Source: Psilocybe azurescens
Taxonomy: Eukaryota > Basidiomycota > Agaricomycetes > Agaricales > Agrocybaceae
Reading direction: 5' to 3'
DNA: 64,000 bases
Assembly: GCA_023853785.1 (NCBI GenBank)
Contig: JAJIRX010000510.1
Span: forward strand, 496,001-560,000
How positions within the stretch are numbered: position 1 is the first letter of the stretch; each line of letters opens with the position of its first letter. The translations under genes and the position numbers were made by a program. Below the pieces are notes generated by a model. It searched no databases. It saw nothing but the letters and a program-made list of their open reading frames with translations, and was not told where the DNA came from. Below, piece after piece: positions 36,847 to 47,982 of the stretch.

Positions 36847-38196
36847 ACTCTCGGGCATCGGGGGCTGATGCAGCTCCAATTACCTCCTTCTCTTTCCTGC
36901 TCTACCGGAAGTCGTCATTAGGCTTCTGAAATTGCCACACCGTCGTTCTTCTGATCGTTATATCTTTGATACAGCCATGCAGTATGTCCGCTTTTCATGG
37001 CATACGGACTTTTCTATGCAGAATCGCACAATGCTTCCATTCAGAAGTTGTGCTGCACATACCACAGCCAGCTAAGTACGCATGGTCGTGTTACAAAGAT
37101 CTGTTGTATAAACCTCAACAACTGGAGAATGGCATACGGCTGCCGGTGCCATTTCCTTTTCATCTCACTTCGAAGGGCTGACATATCAGGTATTGACCGG
37201 ACTAACATGTTTCGCTTGTTTCGAGACTCCTTCGGAGGATATTTTGCGAAATCTCAATGACCTTGCTTCTTGCAAACGATTGCTTTCTTCCGTTATCGGA
37301 GCCGGAGCTGCAGTAAAAAGGAATGAACATCGTATATGGTCGTAAAGACAACGGCTATCTAAGACATATGTTGAGTATGACTACATAACAGGGATGTTCC
37401 GATTAGCCGGGGTGCCTCCTTCCCACCCGGTCTCTCGATCGGGAGTATAGACGCTCAGAGAATCAATTTGCCAGGACACATAATGGAAATTGATGCAACC
37501 CACCGTGGGCAGTCAGTACGAAGTTTAGACGTTACAGGCACCTGCTGACGCTTGTAATATATGTAGCTTGCATTGAACTCGTGTCAATGATTACATAGCA
37601 TCACAACACTCAGAATTTGAATGAGAATTCCAGTCTCAATTTTCAAATCAGAATCGGAATCTTCATACTTACGATGCACGGATTCGGAGCAGTGTACGTA
37701 TGAGCCTACCATTTTGGTTGTAAGTATGGATGTTGGACCTTCCAAGTCTCTTGAGCCACCTATCATGTGAGCTCACAAATACACCTGTCCTGTTTCAGCC
37801 CTTTCCTCCGATCAGGCAACCAACACATGGGATTGGCAGAATCCACAGATGACATATATCTATCATGTGGCTTCCATAGATATGTAAGTGTGATGGGGCG
37901 AGTACCGGGACAAGATGAAAAAGGATAAGAACCTCGAAAGATTAGATAAAGCTACGTATTCAAGGTCGACTACGTATTCTACGAGCTCTTTATATACAGT
38001 AGAAATCCATCCACGTAATACTAATTACTTCAAAAAATAGATAGAAAGAGACAGAAAAGTGAAGAAAACATAAGATAAGATAACGATCGAAATTCAGACA
38101 TACCCGATTGGCATGTCTCCGTCACAGCACCATTCCGATTTTCCGGGAACAAAATGTTGTTGACTTACAAATTAGTTGGATCTTACAGCATGTCCT
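36847..38196. other. Intergenic between TAF11 and first mpaB-like gene
   Basis: About 1.35 kb without a supported gene. A 60-codon open stretch at about 36905-37075 has no recognisable motif. At 37600-37700 there are short palindromic words (GAGAATTCC and AATTTTC types) but no clear repeat pair. Confidence 0.4.
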
Positions 38197-38294
38197 GATG
38201 CCTTCTTTACCCTCTTTCTTGCGTTGCTTTTCTCACTCAAATTCTAAACGAGCTCAGGCTGGCTCTACCTTTCCAGCAGGATTCATTGAAGAAT

Positions 38295-40236
38295 ATGCTG
38301 CATGCGCATGCATCACCGTCGACCTACATCCTTGGAGGGATTCTCATCTGGATGGCTACTGTTCGAAGCCTTAGGTGGCGACGCTATCGCGCCATTCACC
38401 GCAAATACTTGCAGAAATGGGAAAATGGGAAGGGTCCCATCACAGCTGAAGAGGCGCAGGAGATTATAACGGTTGGCGCTGCCTACGATATGCCTCTTCT
38501 TCTCAATTACGCTCTAGCGTTTGCTCTGTTCAAGACGTATGCAATTGTGAGGATATTCGTGCCATACATATCATTGCCTGTGTTATTCATACTGATTTCT
38601 TCATATTTTTCCTAGCCGTCTATCTCTGAACTGTTGAACAAGACGAAGCAGCTAAGCTCTGTGGAGAACGTTTCGAAGCGATATGCTGATGTACGTGATT
38701 TAATCCCAGTTATGTCTTGACTTCCATTCTCACTCCCCTTCGGATTCGATTACTCGCTGAACAGACAGAGCTTCTCATTGGTAAGTGACGTTTTCTTCGA
38801 ACCACAGTCACCTCAATTTGACAACCATGACGCACCAGCCACGTATTTTTTTGTCCCATATCAGGATACGTTAATCCCTCTATGTATGGAGACGATACCA
38901 AGTCTTCCATGGACGACCCACGATCCATGATAGCCCTTGCTCGAACCAACTTCATTCATTCGAAGTACGATATTGTGCGTTATCATTTCATTATATCTTG
39001 CCTTCACTCACGTACCGTGTGCACTTAGTCAAACGACGATTACCTTTACACGCTTTGTCTATTTGCATTAGAACCAAATGTGGGTCATATAGACCGTATT
39101 TCATACTGATAAATGATATTGAAGCAACTTAGACTTGGGCAAGCCGGTGGGGTTGGCGCAAGTTATCACCTCTCGAGCGGCATGCGTATTACGTTTTCTG
39201 GGCTGAAATTGGGAGAAGAATGCAAATAAATGACATTCCTGATAGCTTTGAAAGTTTAAGTGAATGGTCGAAGGTGAGTCCTCTTGTGCAGCTTCACTGA
39301 CTTTGCCTACCGACGTGTATCACAGGAATACGAAAGGGTTCACATGGTCCCGGCACAGTCTAACCATGATTTAGCAGGCTTTACACTTGAAGAACTCCTT
39401 GCTGCTGTTCCTGCTTTCGGCGGACTGAAAGCCTTTGGAAGAAGATTGGCAATCTGCTTGATGGACGACAATGTGAGAGGGGCAATGTTGTGAGTATCAT
39501 TGTTACATATATCTACTGCATAATGCACTTTGATGTATACAAAGGATTAACATGATGTTGTGCTGCTGTATCTAGGTATCCAAAGCAGTCAAGGCTCCTT
39601 CAATCAGCTGTCTGGGTACTATTGTTATCTGTCGGCGTTTTCCAACGCTGGTTTCTTCTCCCTCGAAACTCACCATCTACCCCTGTGAACGTAACTCAGA
39701 GCTTCAAGACGACAGAAGGTTGCCCTCGTCTGCATCCCAATAAGTATGGCTGATAAATTTGTCTCGGGCATTCTATCCATCTCATACATCGTAAAATTAG
39801 GTGGGCATCACGGCCATGGTATAGGCCTGAACCCACAACCCCTTTCGGTCTCTGGAAGGAGAAGATACTCGTAAAGTTTGGCTGGTATTCCGAGTTTCCG
39901 AGCACTTCGTATGTATCCTTTTGCTTCACATTATCTAAAAATACTTATGCCAAGATTTAAACAGTCTGAAGAGTGCAGGATATCGACTCGAAGAAATGGT
40001 GAGCGCCTAAATTTAAATTTCATCACTTATTCCGTAACTGACGGTGCTATGACTTATAGGGTCCTCGAGTGTTCGAGAACGGTTAGCTATTTATTTCTCT
40101 AGCTTTCGGTATATGTTGAATCTTGTCCTATCTAGCTGGACACGAGGAGGTCATGTGTGCGGCGTCTGAACTACAAGGCCATCCAGTTGTCGGACCGTGG
40201 TCTTTGGAAGGCAGAAAGGGAGTGTACAGCAAGTAG
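38295..40236 (+). CDS. mpaB/DUF2236-type oxygenase, paralogue A
   Basis: Member of the ER-bound oxygenase mpaB / rubber oxygenase (DUF2236) family; the named members cleave isoprenoid chains, and the substrate here is unknown. A start at 38295 gives MLHAHASPSTYILGGILIWM (membrane anchor). The same frame is open back to about 38199, and an ATG at 38197 in a neighbouring frame would give a longer N-terminus if one base were missing. Then RWRRYRAIHRKYLQKWENGK, EEAQEIITV, MPLLLNYALAFALFKTYAI, KRYADTELLI, SNDDYLYTLCLFALEPN, TWASRWGWRKLSPLERHAYY, EIGRRMQINDIPDSFESLSE, YERVHMVPAQSNHDLAGFTL, CLMDDNVRGAM, QRWFLLPRNSP and GCPRLHPNKWASRPWYRPEP. Ends SLEGRKGVYSK. About ten introns. Close paralogue of 42534-44545 with matching exon layout. 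Confidence 0.82.
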
Positions 40237-40938
40237 TAAGCCAATAATCTGTGAAATAGTATCAACTTTTGGCTTCTCTATATAAGAATTACATACTAAA
40301 ATTGCTTCCCCTACGATATTTTTTCTATAAAATGGAGTTAGGCTGGAGGAATTTCGCAAAGTGATTGACGCCGGAGCCCTGGTTAGTGCTAAAAATAGAC
40401 TACCTCGTACGGTTGGCCCATTACACAAGCTCTCTTCAAACTGAGCCGAATACAGCACACTGGCTCATAATGTATACCATCATATATATAATGTTCATTT
40501 TGTATTGGAATTGGGGGTCAATTATACATTATCATGGATCCAATCCTGGCAGGTCTTGATACAAAAGTGTTGCAAATTAGGCCAATATCTTTAGGGGGCT
40601 AACCAAAGTAGTCACTTTTAGTGTCAATTTTTTAATAAAATAATGCCAAGGTAATTTCGTTTGTATAAATTCTATTTACCATGGCCAGATATTTATTTTT
40701 TGTGACTTTTGCCTTTCCCATACATATTCACGTGGAAGCTTCGACTAAATCACGTATTATATAAGCCTTTTCAATATCATTCCTCAGGCATGAAAACATA
40801 TCTGGAAGAATTTAAGGCACTTTGTAAAGGAGTCAACGCAGAAAGCCAGATAAACGAAAAGTTGGATCTTTTGTTTTAAGTGGAGTTACGTTGTGATGCA
40901 TAATTCTAATGATGCATAGGAGTATGCCGGGAACCGAC
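40237..40938. other. 3' flank of mpaB-like A, with outer inverted repeat
   Basis: No gene. At 40457-40473 there is a 17-nt word ACACTGGCTCATAATGT whose exact reverse complement lies at 42334-42350, just outside the right end of the inverted-repeat element. The rest is AT-rich. Confidence 0.5.
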
Positions 40939-42322
40939 TACGGTAGGCGGGAGCGCCGCGGTTGCGTCAGCCATCAGACTTCCACATCGGACCTCGTGTT
41001 TGGTTAGGTTGCTTATTAGCGCTAGGACAGGACGGCAGTCGGTTGAGCACCAGTATGTAACCCAGATTTTATGATTACTTGCAAATAAATACATACACCA
41101 GTACGCACAAAGTATGCATACGTCTAGGTTGTTACATGGTACTCCTGAACACGGCATCCATTTTGAGTCGTAAGTATTGGTATAGTAAACAGCGTATATA
41201 CTGTAATTGAGTGGTTCAATTACGAAGAATAATAGTGCAAAAGGACAAGAAGACGGTTGCACGAATTTTGTACAAGTGAGATTTTATAAAATGAGCAGTG
41301 CCGGCTGGAGATTAGGGATAGTACATCGGAATAGGGAGATAAATAGACAAAGTCTGGGTGTTGGGCAACGTACTGTAAGAAGTCTGACGGTTATAATGTC
41401 CTCATACTAATATCCAGCTAAGTTTCCGAGTTCTTGGAGCTTGTTCCACCATTTCCGTCACTATCCTCATGTTCAAGAAGCTCCTTGTCAGGATCAGGGG
41501 GAATGGTCATCTCATGGCAAATGTGACCCGCAAGTGTGAAGGATATAATCCCTTCTTATCCAACATCACCAACCCTTGAGGTCCTTTTGAAAGATGGGAA
41601 ATTTAGAATCAAGACTGGACAAAAATGCGAAACTCACCCTGCCAAAGTACGGGTCACAACAACAAATGAAACAATAGTGTCTTTCCCATTAACATGGGTT
41701 GACGTTCCTAAGATGTCCGCATAGACTGTATCACCCTTGCTCTTCAGATAAATGAGGTGTGCGAATGCGTAAATGGTGGAGCTTTGGAGATCTTGATGGG
41801 TGATTGGATGGGCCAGTATTCCACTGAATTTTGTGGTGGTGGATGGCCGCTTATCTTCAATTAACCAAGCCATACCAGGTCCCTCGTGGTCTACCAGAAG
41901 ACTAGAGGCTTTAAACGGGACTGTATTCGCTTTCTTTGTGTCAATGAAAGCATCGTTAAACTTGATATCTATTATTTCAGAAGAAATTCGAGGGGGTTTT
42001 GGTATTCAAAATCAAAAAGGAGCCATGAACAATAAGCTAAACACATACTTCTATCAATGCCAACTTGGGGTTTGGACTTACATGCAGCTGAATGATACTA
42101 GATAGACGACATAGCTAGAAACGGCCTAATAGCATTATACTACTTAGTTATAGCTTGGATATATTCAGGTATGAGAATTAACTGGTCCAGAGATGAACTG
42201 GAGAACGGCTTCCTGACCAGCAACCTACACGTACTAATCGTGTAGCAAAAGTTGAAGCTTGAAGGCCTATGTAATGTAGAAATATGATGGCTGACGCAAC
42301 CGCGGCGCTCCCGCCTACCGTA
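40939..42322. mobile_element. 1.38 kb element with 38-bp perfect terminal inverted repeats
   Basis: 40939-40976 and 42285-42322 are exact inverted copies over 38 nt. The left end begins TACGGTAGGCGGGAGCGCCG and its inner part ends GCGTCAGCCATCA; the right end is the reverse complement. The bases directly outside are ACCGAC on the left and ACCGAT on the right, a possible 5-6 bp target duplication with one mismatch. The arms are GC-rich in an AT-rich interior. No transposase is readable; the only recognisable content is an alpha-kinase relic on the minus strand. It is therefore a non-autonomous element or a gene fragment captured between inverted arms, lying between two mpaB-like paralogues. 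Confidence 0.7.
41418..41966 (-). pseudogene. Alpha-kinase (MHCK/eEF2K-type) domain, partial with internal stop
   Basis: Atypical protein kinase fold, expanded in some agarics. On the minus strand, after an acceptor near 41967: IKFNDAFIDTKKANTVPFKA, WLIEDKRPSTTTKFSGIL, DLQSSTIYAFAHLIYLKSKG, TVYADILGTSTHVNGKDTIV, VTRTLAG, then an intron (GTGAGT..AAAAG), then TSRVGDVG, a TAA codon, EGIISFTLAGHICHEMTIPP, and a stop at 41418 after KNSET. These match the order of fungal alpha-kinases: F-N-D-A-F, W-L-x-E..R-T-T..KFSG, D-L-x-S..T-I-x-A-F-A-H, A-D-I-Q-G-T, V-N-G-K-D, and S-G-V-G-D-H-G-K-E-G-I followed by an H-x-C. The TAA stands where Lys is usual, and the N-terminal lobe is missing or not readable upstream. 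Either a pseudogene or a domain truncated at VGDVG. Confidence 0.72.
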
Positions 42323-42533
42323 ACCGATGTTGCACATTATGAGCCAGTGTACTATAGAACTCAAACCAAACGCTCCACCGAAGTACTTCTCAGGCCGATA
42401 TACACATGAATCCACGGTCTATTTACCCTAGCTTGGCATACGTTATATTTAGAAATCATTGATCAGGCGTGTTCGGAAAGCGGCGATCTGACAGGCTAGC
42501 TTGAAGTTGAAGCCTCTGCAACGTTTATTCTCG
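42323..42533. promoter_or_regulatory. Presumed promoter of mpaB-like B
   Basis: Only 211 bp separate the right end of the inverted-repeat element from the ATG at 42534, so the promoter of this gene must lie here or reach into the element. The outer inverted-repeat word sits at 42334-42350. No TATA box stands out. Confidence 0.3.
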
Positions 42534-44545
42534 ATGTCTTTCGTGTTCTCTACTAGTGATAACCCAAGCACCATTTTCGACATACTTCACCACTTTCTCG
42601 AACTCTTGCCTAGCAGAAGTGAGATTCTTGAACACCTCCAACACGCTCCCCCGACCGCTGTCGTAGCTGGTGGGATTCTTGCCTGGCTGGTTCTGGTCCG
42701 TGTATTCCGTTGGCGACGCTACTATGCCATTCATCGCAAGTACGGGAGAAAATGGGACAATGGAAGAGGAGAGATCACTCCTGAGGAGGCACAGGAAATC
42801 ATAGGGGTGTCCTTCATGTATGAAATGCCTCTGCTACTCAACTATGCAGTCGCATTTGCTTTGTTCAAGACATATGGGATTGTGAGTGCATTCTTTAACG
42901 AGTGAAAAAATTCACTGAACGCTCTACTTCTGTGTAGCCATCTATCTCTACTTTACTCGTGTCGACGAGGCAACTGAAAGAGAACGTTTCGAAGCGGTAT
43001 GCGGACGTGAGTTGAGTTGTCTGCATGTTTATATGAGGTGGAGTGTTTGATTCCGGTGCACAATTATCAGACAGAGCTTCTTATAGGTAAGAGCCTTCCT
43101 ATAATAAGCCCCATGGCATGCCGAATATATTCAATCTTGCAACAGCCACGTTCTTTGGATGTCCAATATCCGGATTCAACGATGCATCATTCCATCCCGA
43201 TCCTGCCATTCCTGCAGACGATCCTAGAGCTATGATAGCTGTTGCTCGAATGAATTATTTGCATTCTATGCATAGAATCGTAAGCTTTGTCCAACTCATT
43301 CTTGGGTCATACTAATCACATTTGGCGCGTCGCTTTGCATATTAGCCGAATGGAGATTACCTCTATACCCTTTCATTGTTTGTTTTGACGCCCAACGTAA
43401 AGTGGTAGTCTCTTTTGGTGTTGTAGTCCGCAACTTACGTTCATTTTATGGCCATGTAGCTTTGGGCGAGCCGATGGGGATGGCGAAGTCCCTCGCCTCT
43501 TGAGCGTCATGCGTACTATATTTTTGGTTTGAAATCGGGAAGCGAATGGGTATCAAGGATATTCCAGATAGTCTACAGGGTCTCATCGAGTGGTCCGAGG
43601 TACGTTCAGAGTCTACAAAGACGTGTCATCTTAAACTGAAATGATCTGTAGGAGTATGAGGAGAGGCATATGGTCCCTGCCCAGTCTAATCACGAGTTGG
43701 CCGAGTATACACTCGATGAGCTCCTTTCTGCAGTTCCCAGAGTTTTGGGGCTTAAGACCTTTGGCAAAAGAGTTGCTATTTGCTTAATGGATGACAGAGT
43801 CAGAGCGGCTATGATGTATGTAGTATATTATTTTGAATCTCCACCAGTATTCTTGGCTTATTTGATCTATTTTCTTCTCGAATTCAGGTACCCCGAGCAA
43901 CCCAAGCTGCTCAAAGCTTCTGTCTCGATCCTTATGTCATCTATCGGTTTTGTCCAACGCTGGTTTCTTTTTCCAAGGTTCTCGCCCCGTTTCCCCGTAG
44001 ACGTGAGCGGTAAGGTTCCAACGCTCGATAAAGATAGCGGTTGCCCTCGTCTGCATCCAAACAAGTAGGCCCATTTACTTCTTGATCTGATAATATTAGA
44101 GCAGGTTTAATATTCCTATACAAACAGATGGGCCGCCCGTCCTTGGTATAGGCCAGAGCCCACCAACATTCTTGCTCGCTGGAGAGAGCAATTACTCGTA
44201 AAGATCGGTTGGTATTCTGAGATGCCAGGGCCCCAGTAAGTCTTCTCATGTGATCGTTTCATAGCATCTTAACAAAATAAACCAAAGCTTGAAGAGCTCA
44301 GGGTATCGAATTGAAGAAATGGTTAGTTGACGATTGATAGCAGGCTTCGAGCGGTTTCTAAGTTGATTATACTGTTCCTAGGGTCCTCCTAGATTTGAAA
44401 ATGGTAAGTTCAACCGATACGCCTCTCAACCCCTTCTGGTTCTAATACGTCATCCACAGTTGGTCGCGAAGAGGTTATGCGTCTCGCGTCTCAGCTTCAA
44501 GGCCGCCCAATTACTGGTCCGTGGTCTCTGGAAGGAAGGAAATAA
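42534..44545 (+). CDS. mpaB/DUF2236-type oxygenase, paralogue B
   Basis: Same family as 38295-40236. Starts MSFVFSTSDNPSTIFDILHH, followed by an N-terminal helix VVAGGILAWLVLVRVFRWRR that should anchor it in the ER membrane. Motifs in order: YYAIHRKYGRKWDNGRGEIT, EEAQEIIGV, MPLLLNYAVAFALFKTYGI, KRYAD, TELLI, DDPRAMIAVARMNYLHSMHR, DYLYTLSLFVLTPN, WASRWGWRSPSPLERHAYYI, EIGKRMGIKDIPDSLQGLIE, EERHMVPAQSNHELAEYTLD, CLMDDRVRAAM, VQRWFLFPRFSPRFP, GCPRLHPNKWAARPWYRPEP, SGYRIEEMGPPRFEN and ITGPWSLEGRK. About ten introns at positions matching copy A; no frame breaks noticed. The H-x3-Y of AIHRKY and the His of QSNH are family-conserved. Function inferred from family only. Confidence 0.85.
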
Positions 44546-45391
44546 ATTTGGAAAGTGAGTGTTTCCGATGCATTGGCCGTTGGGGCATTATTGAGTGAAT
44601 GATCATAGGAATGCACGCCCGCTCAATCCATCCACATCGCATTCTTTCGCTTTTGGCCTCGGCGCGTCATCAATCCTGAAGAAATAAACTAACCTGGCAT
44701 TTTGTGTATGCATTTATAAATTATTTGAGGTATAATGCATGGATGCTATGAGATTGTCAAAGAGATGAAACAGGTATGGCTGATTTATGTCTGTTCACAT
44801 ACAACAAGGCTTGGGTCGTCTGGATCAGCATCATTAATGGGAACTTTTAAGAAGTAACACCTGCGTAGACCCCGGGCCAGGGAGTACGGCGCACATTAGA
44901 CGAGCTTGCTTACACAGCGGTCAATGTTCACAATAGCCTTATAGCACAGCTCGGATGATCTAAATCAGACTGCGCGCATGATGGGTCTCCAGATAACCTG
45001 TTATGAAAGACGCTAGGCTGTACTTCCCATGACAGTAGTGAACTCGAGCTGAGCACTTAGCGGGATTCAGTGCAGTTTTTCAATGCTAAGATCATCATAT
45101 GGGGATCTTCTAGATTTTAAGTAAACATGAGGGTGGCGAACAGCAGGGAAGCTCATGCCGAGCAGTGACCCTAAGTCTATTTTTAGATTCACCGCTTGTT
45201 GTGCATGACACAGCTTTTGGAGACTCCCACACCCTGGCCCTCAATATAGCCGACCAGGCATGACAAGTGTTGTACACCTTCACGCCAATTGCTCCTTGCT
45301 TAGATCTCTCAACATAATTCTACATAATCCTATAGTCACCAATCTCTCTTCCCCTCTCCTTTTACGAGACCATTTGCAGCTGGCCGGCAGA
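44546..45391. other. Intergenic upstream of TVP38
   Basis: About 850 bp; no gene seen. An in-frame ATG at 45260 upstream of the TVP38 start would add a Leu-rich stretch (TSVVHLHANCSLL..), which is probably 5' leader. Confidence 0.4.
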
Positions 45392-47487
45392 ATGGCCGCG
45401 TACAATAAGCCTATGAACAACGCTCCAGGACCCTACATGACGACCGATTACCCACCGCAACAAGACGCCATGTACGATACTGTAACTTCAGTCTCATCGG
45501 TAGAGACGAAGGTCGCAGCGGACCCACGACAACTCTCTCGGACGCCCAGTCCAACACCAAGCGAAGCCAAGGAGCTTAAAACCGGGGCGATTGATTGGAA
45601 GACAATGAGCAATCCAAAGTATTGGATCAGAAGGGAATGGCTTTGTGCGTTCGAGCCCATACATTTGTCGGCGGAGACTCTAATCTCTTCTGAACACAGG
45701 GTACTATGTTCTATTAGTCGTTATCCTCGTTATAACAGCTTTGGTCACCATCTACCACAAGCAAATCGTGAACTGGTTAACACCGGTCACGCAGTGGCTA
45801 TTTGAGTCCGTCTCCATCTCTGTCGTACATCTTGGCACCCCACTCACCCCAGAAAACCTTTCAGCTTGAAGTTCGGATGGTTGGTACCAATCGGCGTGCT
45901 ATTCGTCATTTCATTCCCTCCCGTAATGCTTCGCCTACTTGCTCCGAGGAATATGGATGCTCACCCCTAGTTTTTAGCTGTTTGGACATGAAATTGTTGC
46001 CATTTTGTGCGGGTTGGTGTGGGGTCTGTGGGTCGGGTTTGCCATCGTCGCTGCGGGTACTTTTCTCGGGGAAGTCGGAAACTTCTAGTGAGTAACGGCT
46101 ATCTTTCGAGGCTGTGACGTTATAACGTGCTAACTGTTCATCTTCGGACAGCGCTTTCAAATATTGTTGCAGATCAAGAGGCGAAAAGATGGAAAGAACA
46201 AAAATCACTTATGCTTGCCTAGCCCGGGTTGTGCGCGATGGCGGTTTTAAGATCGCCTTAATTGCTCGTTTGAGCGCAATTCCTGGTCATTGTGAGCTCT
46301 ACCGATTGAATTGATTGGCTTGCGCTTTAGTCTGACGGCTACTAATTTTCAGTCACTACTGCCGTATTCTCGACATGTGGCATGGGAATCATCGTATTTT
46401 CCATTGCTGCTATCCTTTCTCTTCCCAAACAGTTCATTACTGTCTACTTGGGCGTTATTCTCAAACAATCAAACAGCGGTTAGTAAGGGTATTTAAAAGT
46501 CCGCAATCGCTAAACTTAGTATTATTTCTAGGTACCGAGGATACAAAGAGCAAGATTATCAGTGATACCGTTCTCGCCGTCACCTTTATTATTACTATTG
46601 TTGCCATGTGGTATATTTATCGTCAGATGAACAAAGTGAAGCCTCAAGTCATCTATGATAGGCGGAAAGCACGGTATTTATTATATCTTATCATTTTGTA
46701 TCTTGTCGTGTCTGACTGTAATACCAGACAAGCGAAGCTTCTAAGAGCCGCCGGTTCGCCATACATGCACGCAGGGCCTTCCATGACGAATACTGACGTC
46801 TTCAATCCCACTGGCTCTGATTCTGACATCCCACTCACGAGCACGAGGCATGCAGACCCCACATACCAACAATGGGACCGACACGGCAACGCAGTCGGGT
46901 ATGTACCCGATCCAAACCTGCACACACCTCAACCGCGCAACCCCAATGCACCGTTCTTTTCTTCGAACTACCCCCGCGACGAAGAAGAGGCGCGTGGTTG
47001 TCGGCCAATGGTACATGGTCGGGAAGAAAGCACAGACGTCGTTGGTTGGGACACACCGCAACGACAAGCTAGGTCTCCTCATCTAGGCGCTGCCGCTGCA
47101 TCATCCCTTCACAATCCGCATTCACCTAATCAGCGAAGGGTGCTTGACAATGAAATGACCCAAACACCGACGCAGGCCAACTTTGTCAATGAAGGACCGG
47201 GACCGTCTGTACGCGCTGTGCAGACCAGCAAACCACACGGGTCATTTGATCTAGAAGACCCCTACGGCGGCTACGAGATGTCACATCACCATGATCATAC
47301 ACAGGAGCCAACTGATACAAGCTACCGCACCGCATATAATAGCTCACCTGAAGACATGGATGATGGGCATATACCGCCCATACCTAATCCCCATACGGCC
47401 GCCAGAAACTTGTATCCAGGACCGATATACCCATCTCCTCCATCACAATCACCGAAACCTCCAAGTTACGCCACGAATTTGCGCTGA
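45392..47487 (+). CDS. TVP38: Tvp38/TMEM64-family Golgi membrane protein (VTT/DedA domain)
   Basis: Golgi membrane protein of the VTT (SNARE-associated, DedA) superfamily. Starts MAAYNKPMNNAPGPYMTTDY; the cytosolic N-terminus has IDWKTMSNPKYWIRREWL. Then a helix YYVLLVVILVITALVTIYHK, the exon with FGWLVPIGVLFVISFPPLFG, HEIVAILCGLVWGLWVGFAI, the VTT motif GTFLGEVGNF, KYCCRSRGEKMERTKITYAC, LARVVRDGGFKIALIARLSA then IPGH, FTTAVFSTCGMGIIVFSIAA, LSLPKQFITVYLGVILKQSN, and a last helix VLAVTFIITIVAMWYIYRQM. F-x-G-E..G-N-F and ARLSAIPGH are diagnostic. A long polar tail of about 240 residues, rich in Pro, His and Asn, ends PKPPSYATNLR. Six or seven introns. The first ATG of the conserved reading is chosen; 45260 is an upstream alternative. 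Confidence 0.88.
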
Positions 47488-47982
47488 CCGGCTAGCTTCC
47501 GTTATGCGATTCTCTTTTACGGACCTGTAGTATCATATCTCTTTTTTCTTAAACGGACATGACATGACGACTCTGTCTATCTACTTCAACTACCTACCTT
47601 ATGTCAGTAGTAGTAATTTTGACGACATCCCCTTGCAGATCCCAGATGCATTGCTCTTCTTAGCTATCAGCCGTAAGTTGGAACTTCTATTGAAGTTAAG
47701 TTGGACGACATAATGCAACGTAATAAGCCCCACAGGCTCCTGCGCAAGCAAGCGATTGTATTCTTTGTAATTTACGTCTGGTGGTGGATGAATCGTGCTC
47801 ATTGGTGTAGCCTCGAGGGTTGCTCGCGACAGTTTCGGACTTAATGGCAAGTCCAATTATCCGGCATATGCCGGAAAAGCCAAGCGCATCCGTCTCACAT
47901 TCAAGTTCTCTCTCGCGAATAGTCATCACCCACCTTACCTGTACTTTGCACGATCCCTCCCAAGGGCTTCCTCTCCAGATTA
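47488..47982. other. Intergenic between TVP38 and the dsRBD-repeat gene
   Basis: About 495 bp. It holds the 3' end of TVP38 and the promoter of the next gene. No further feature seen. Confidence 0.4.

Noticed and set aside
38108..38374. Alternative N-terminus for mpaB-like A in another frame
   Set aside because: Its downstream part overlaps the conserved AIHRKY frame out of register; kept only as a possible frameshifted start.
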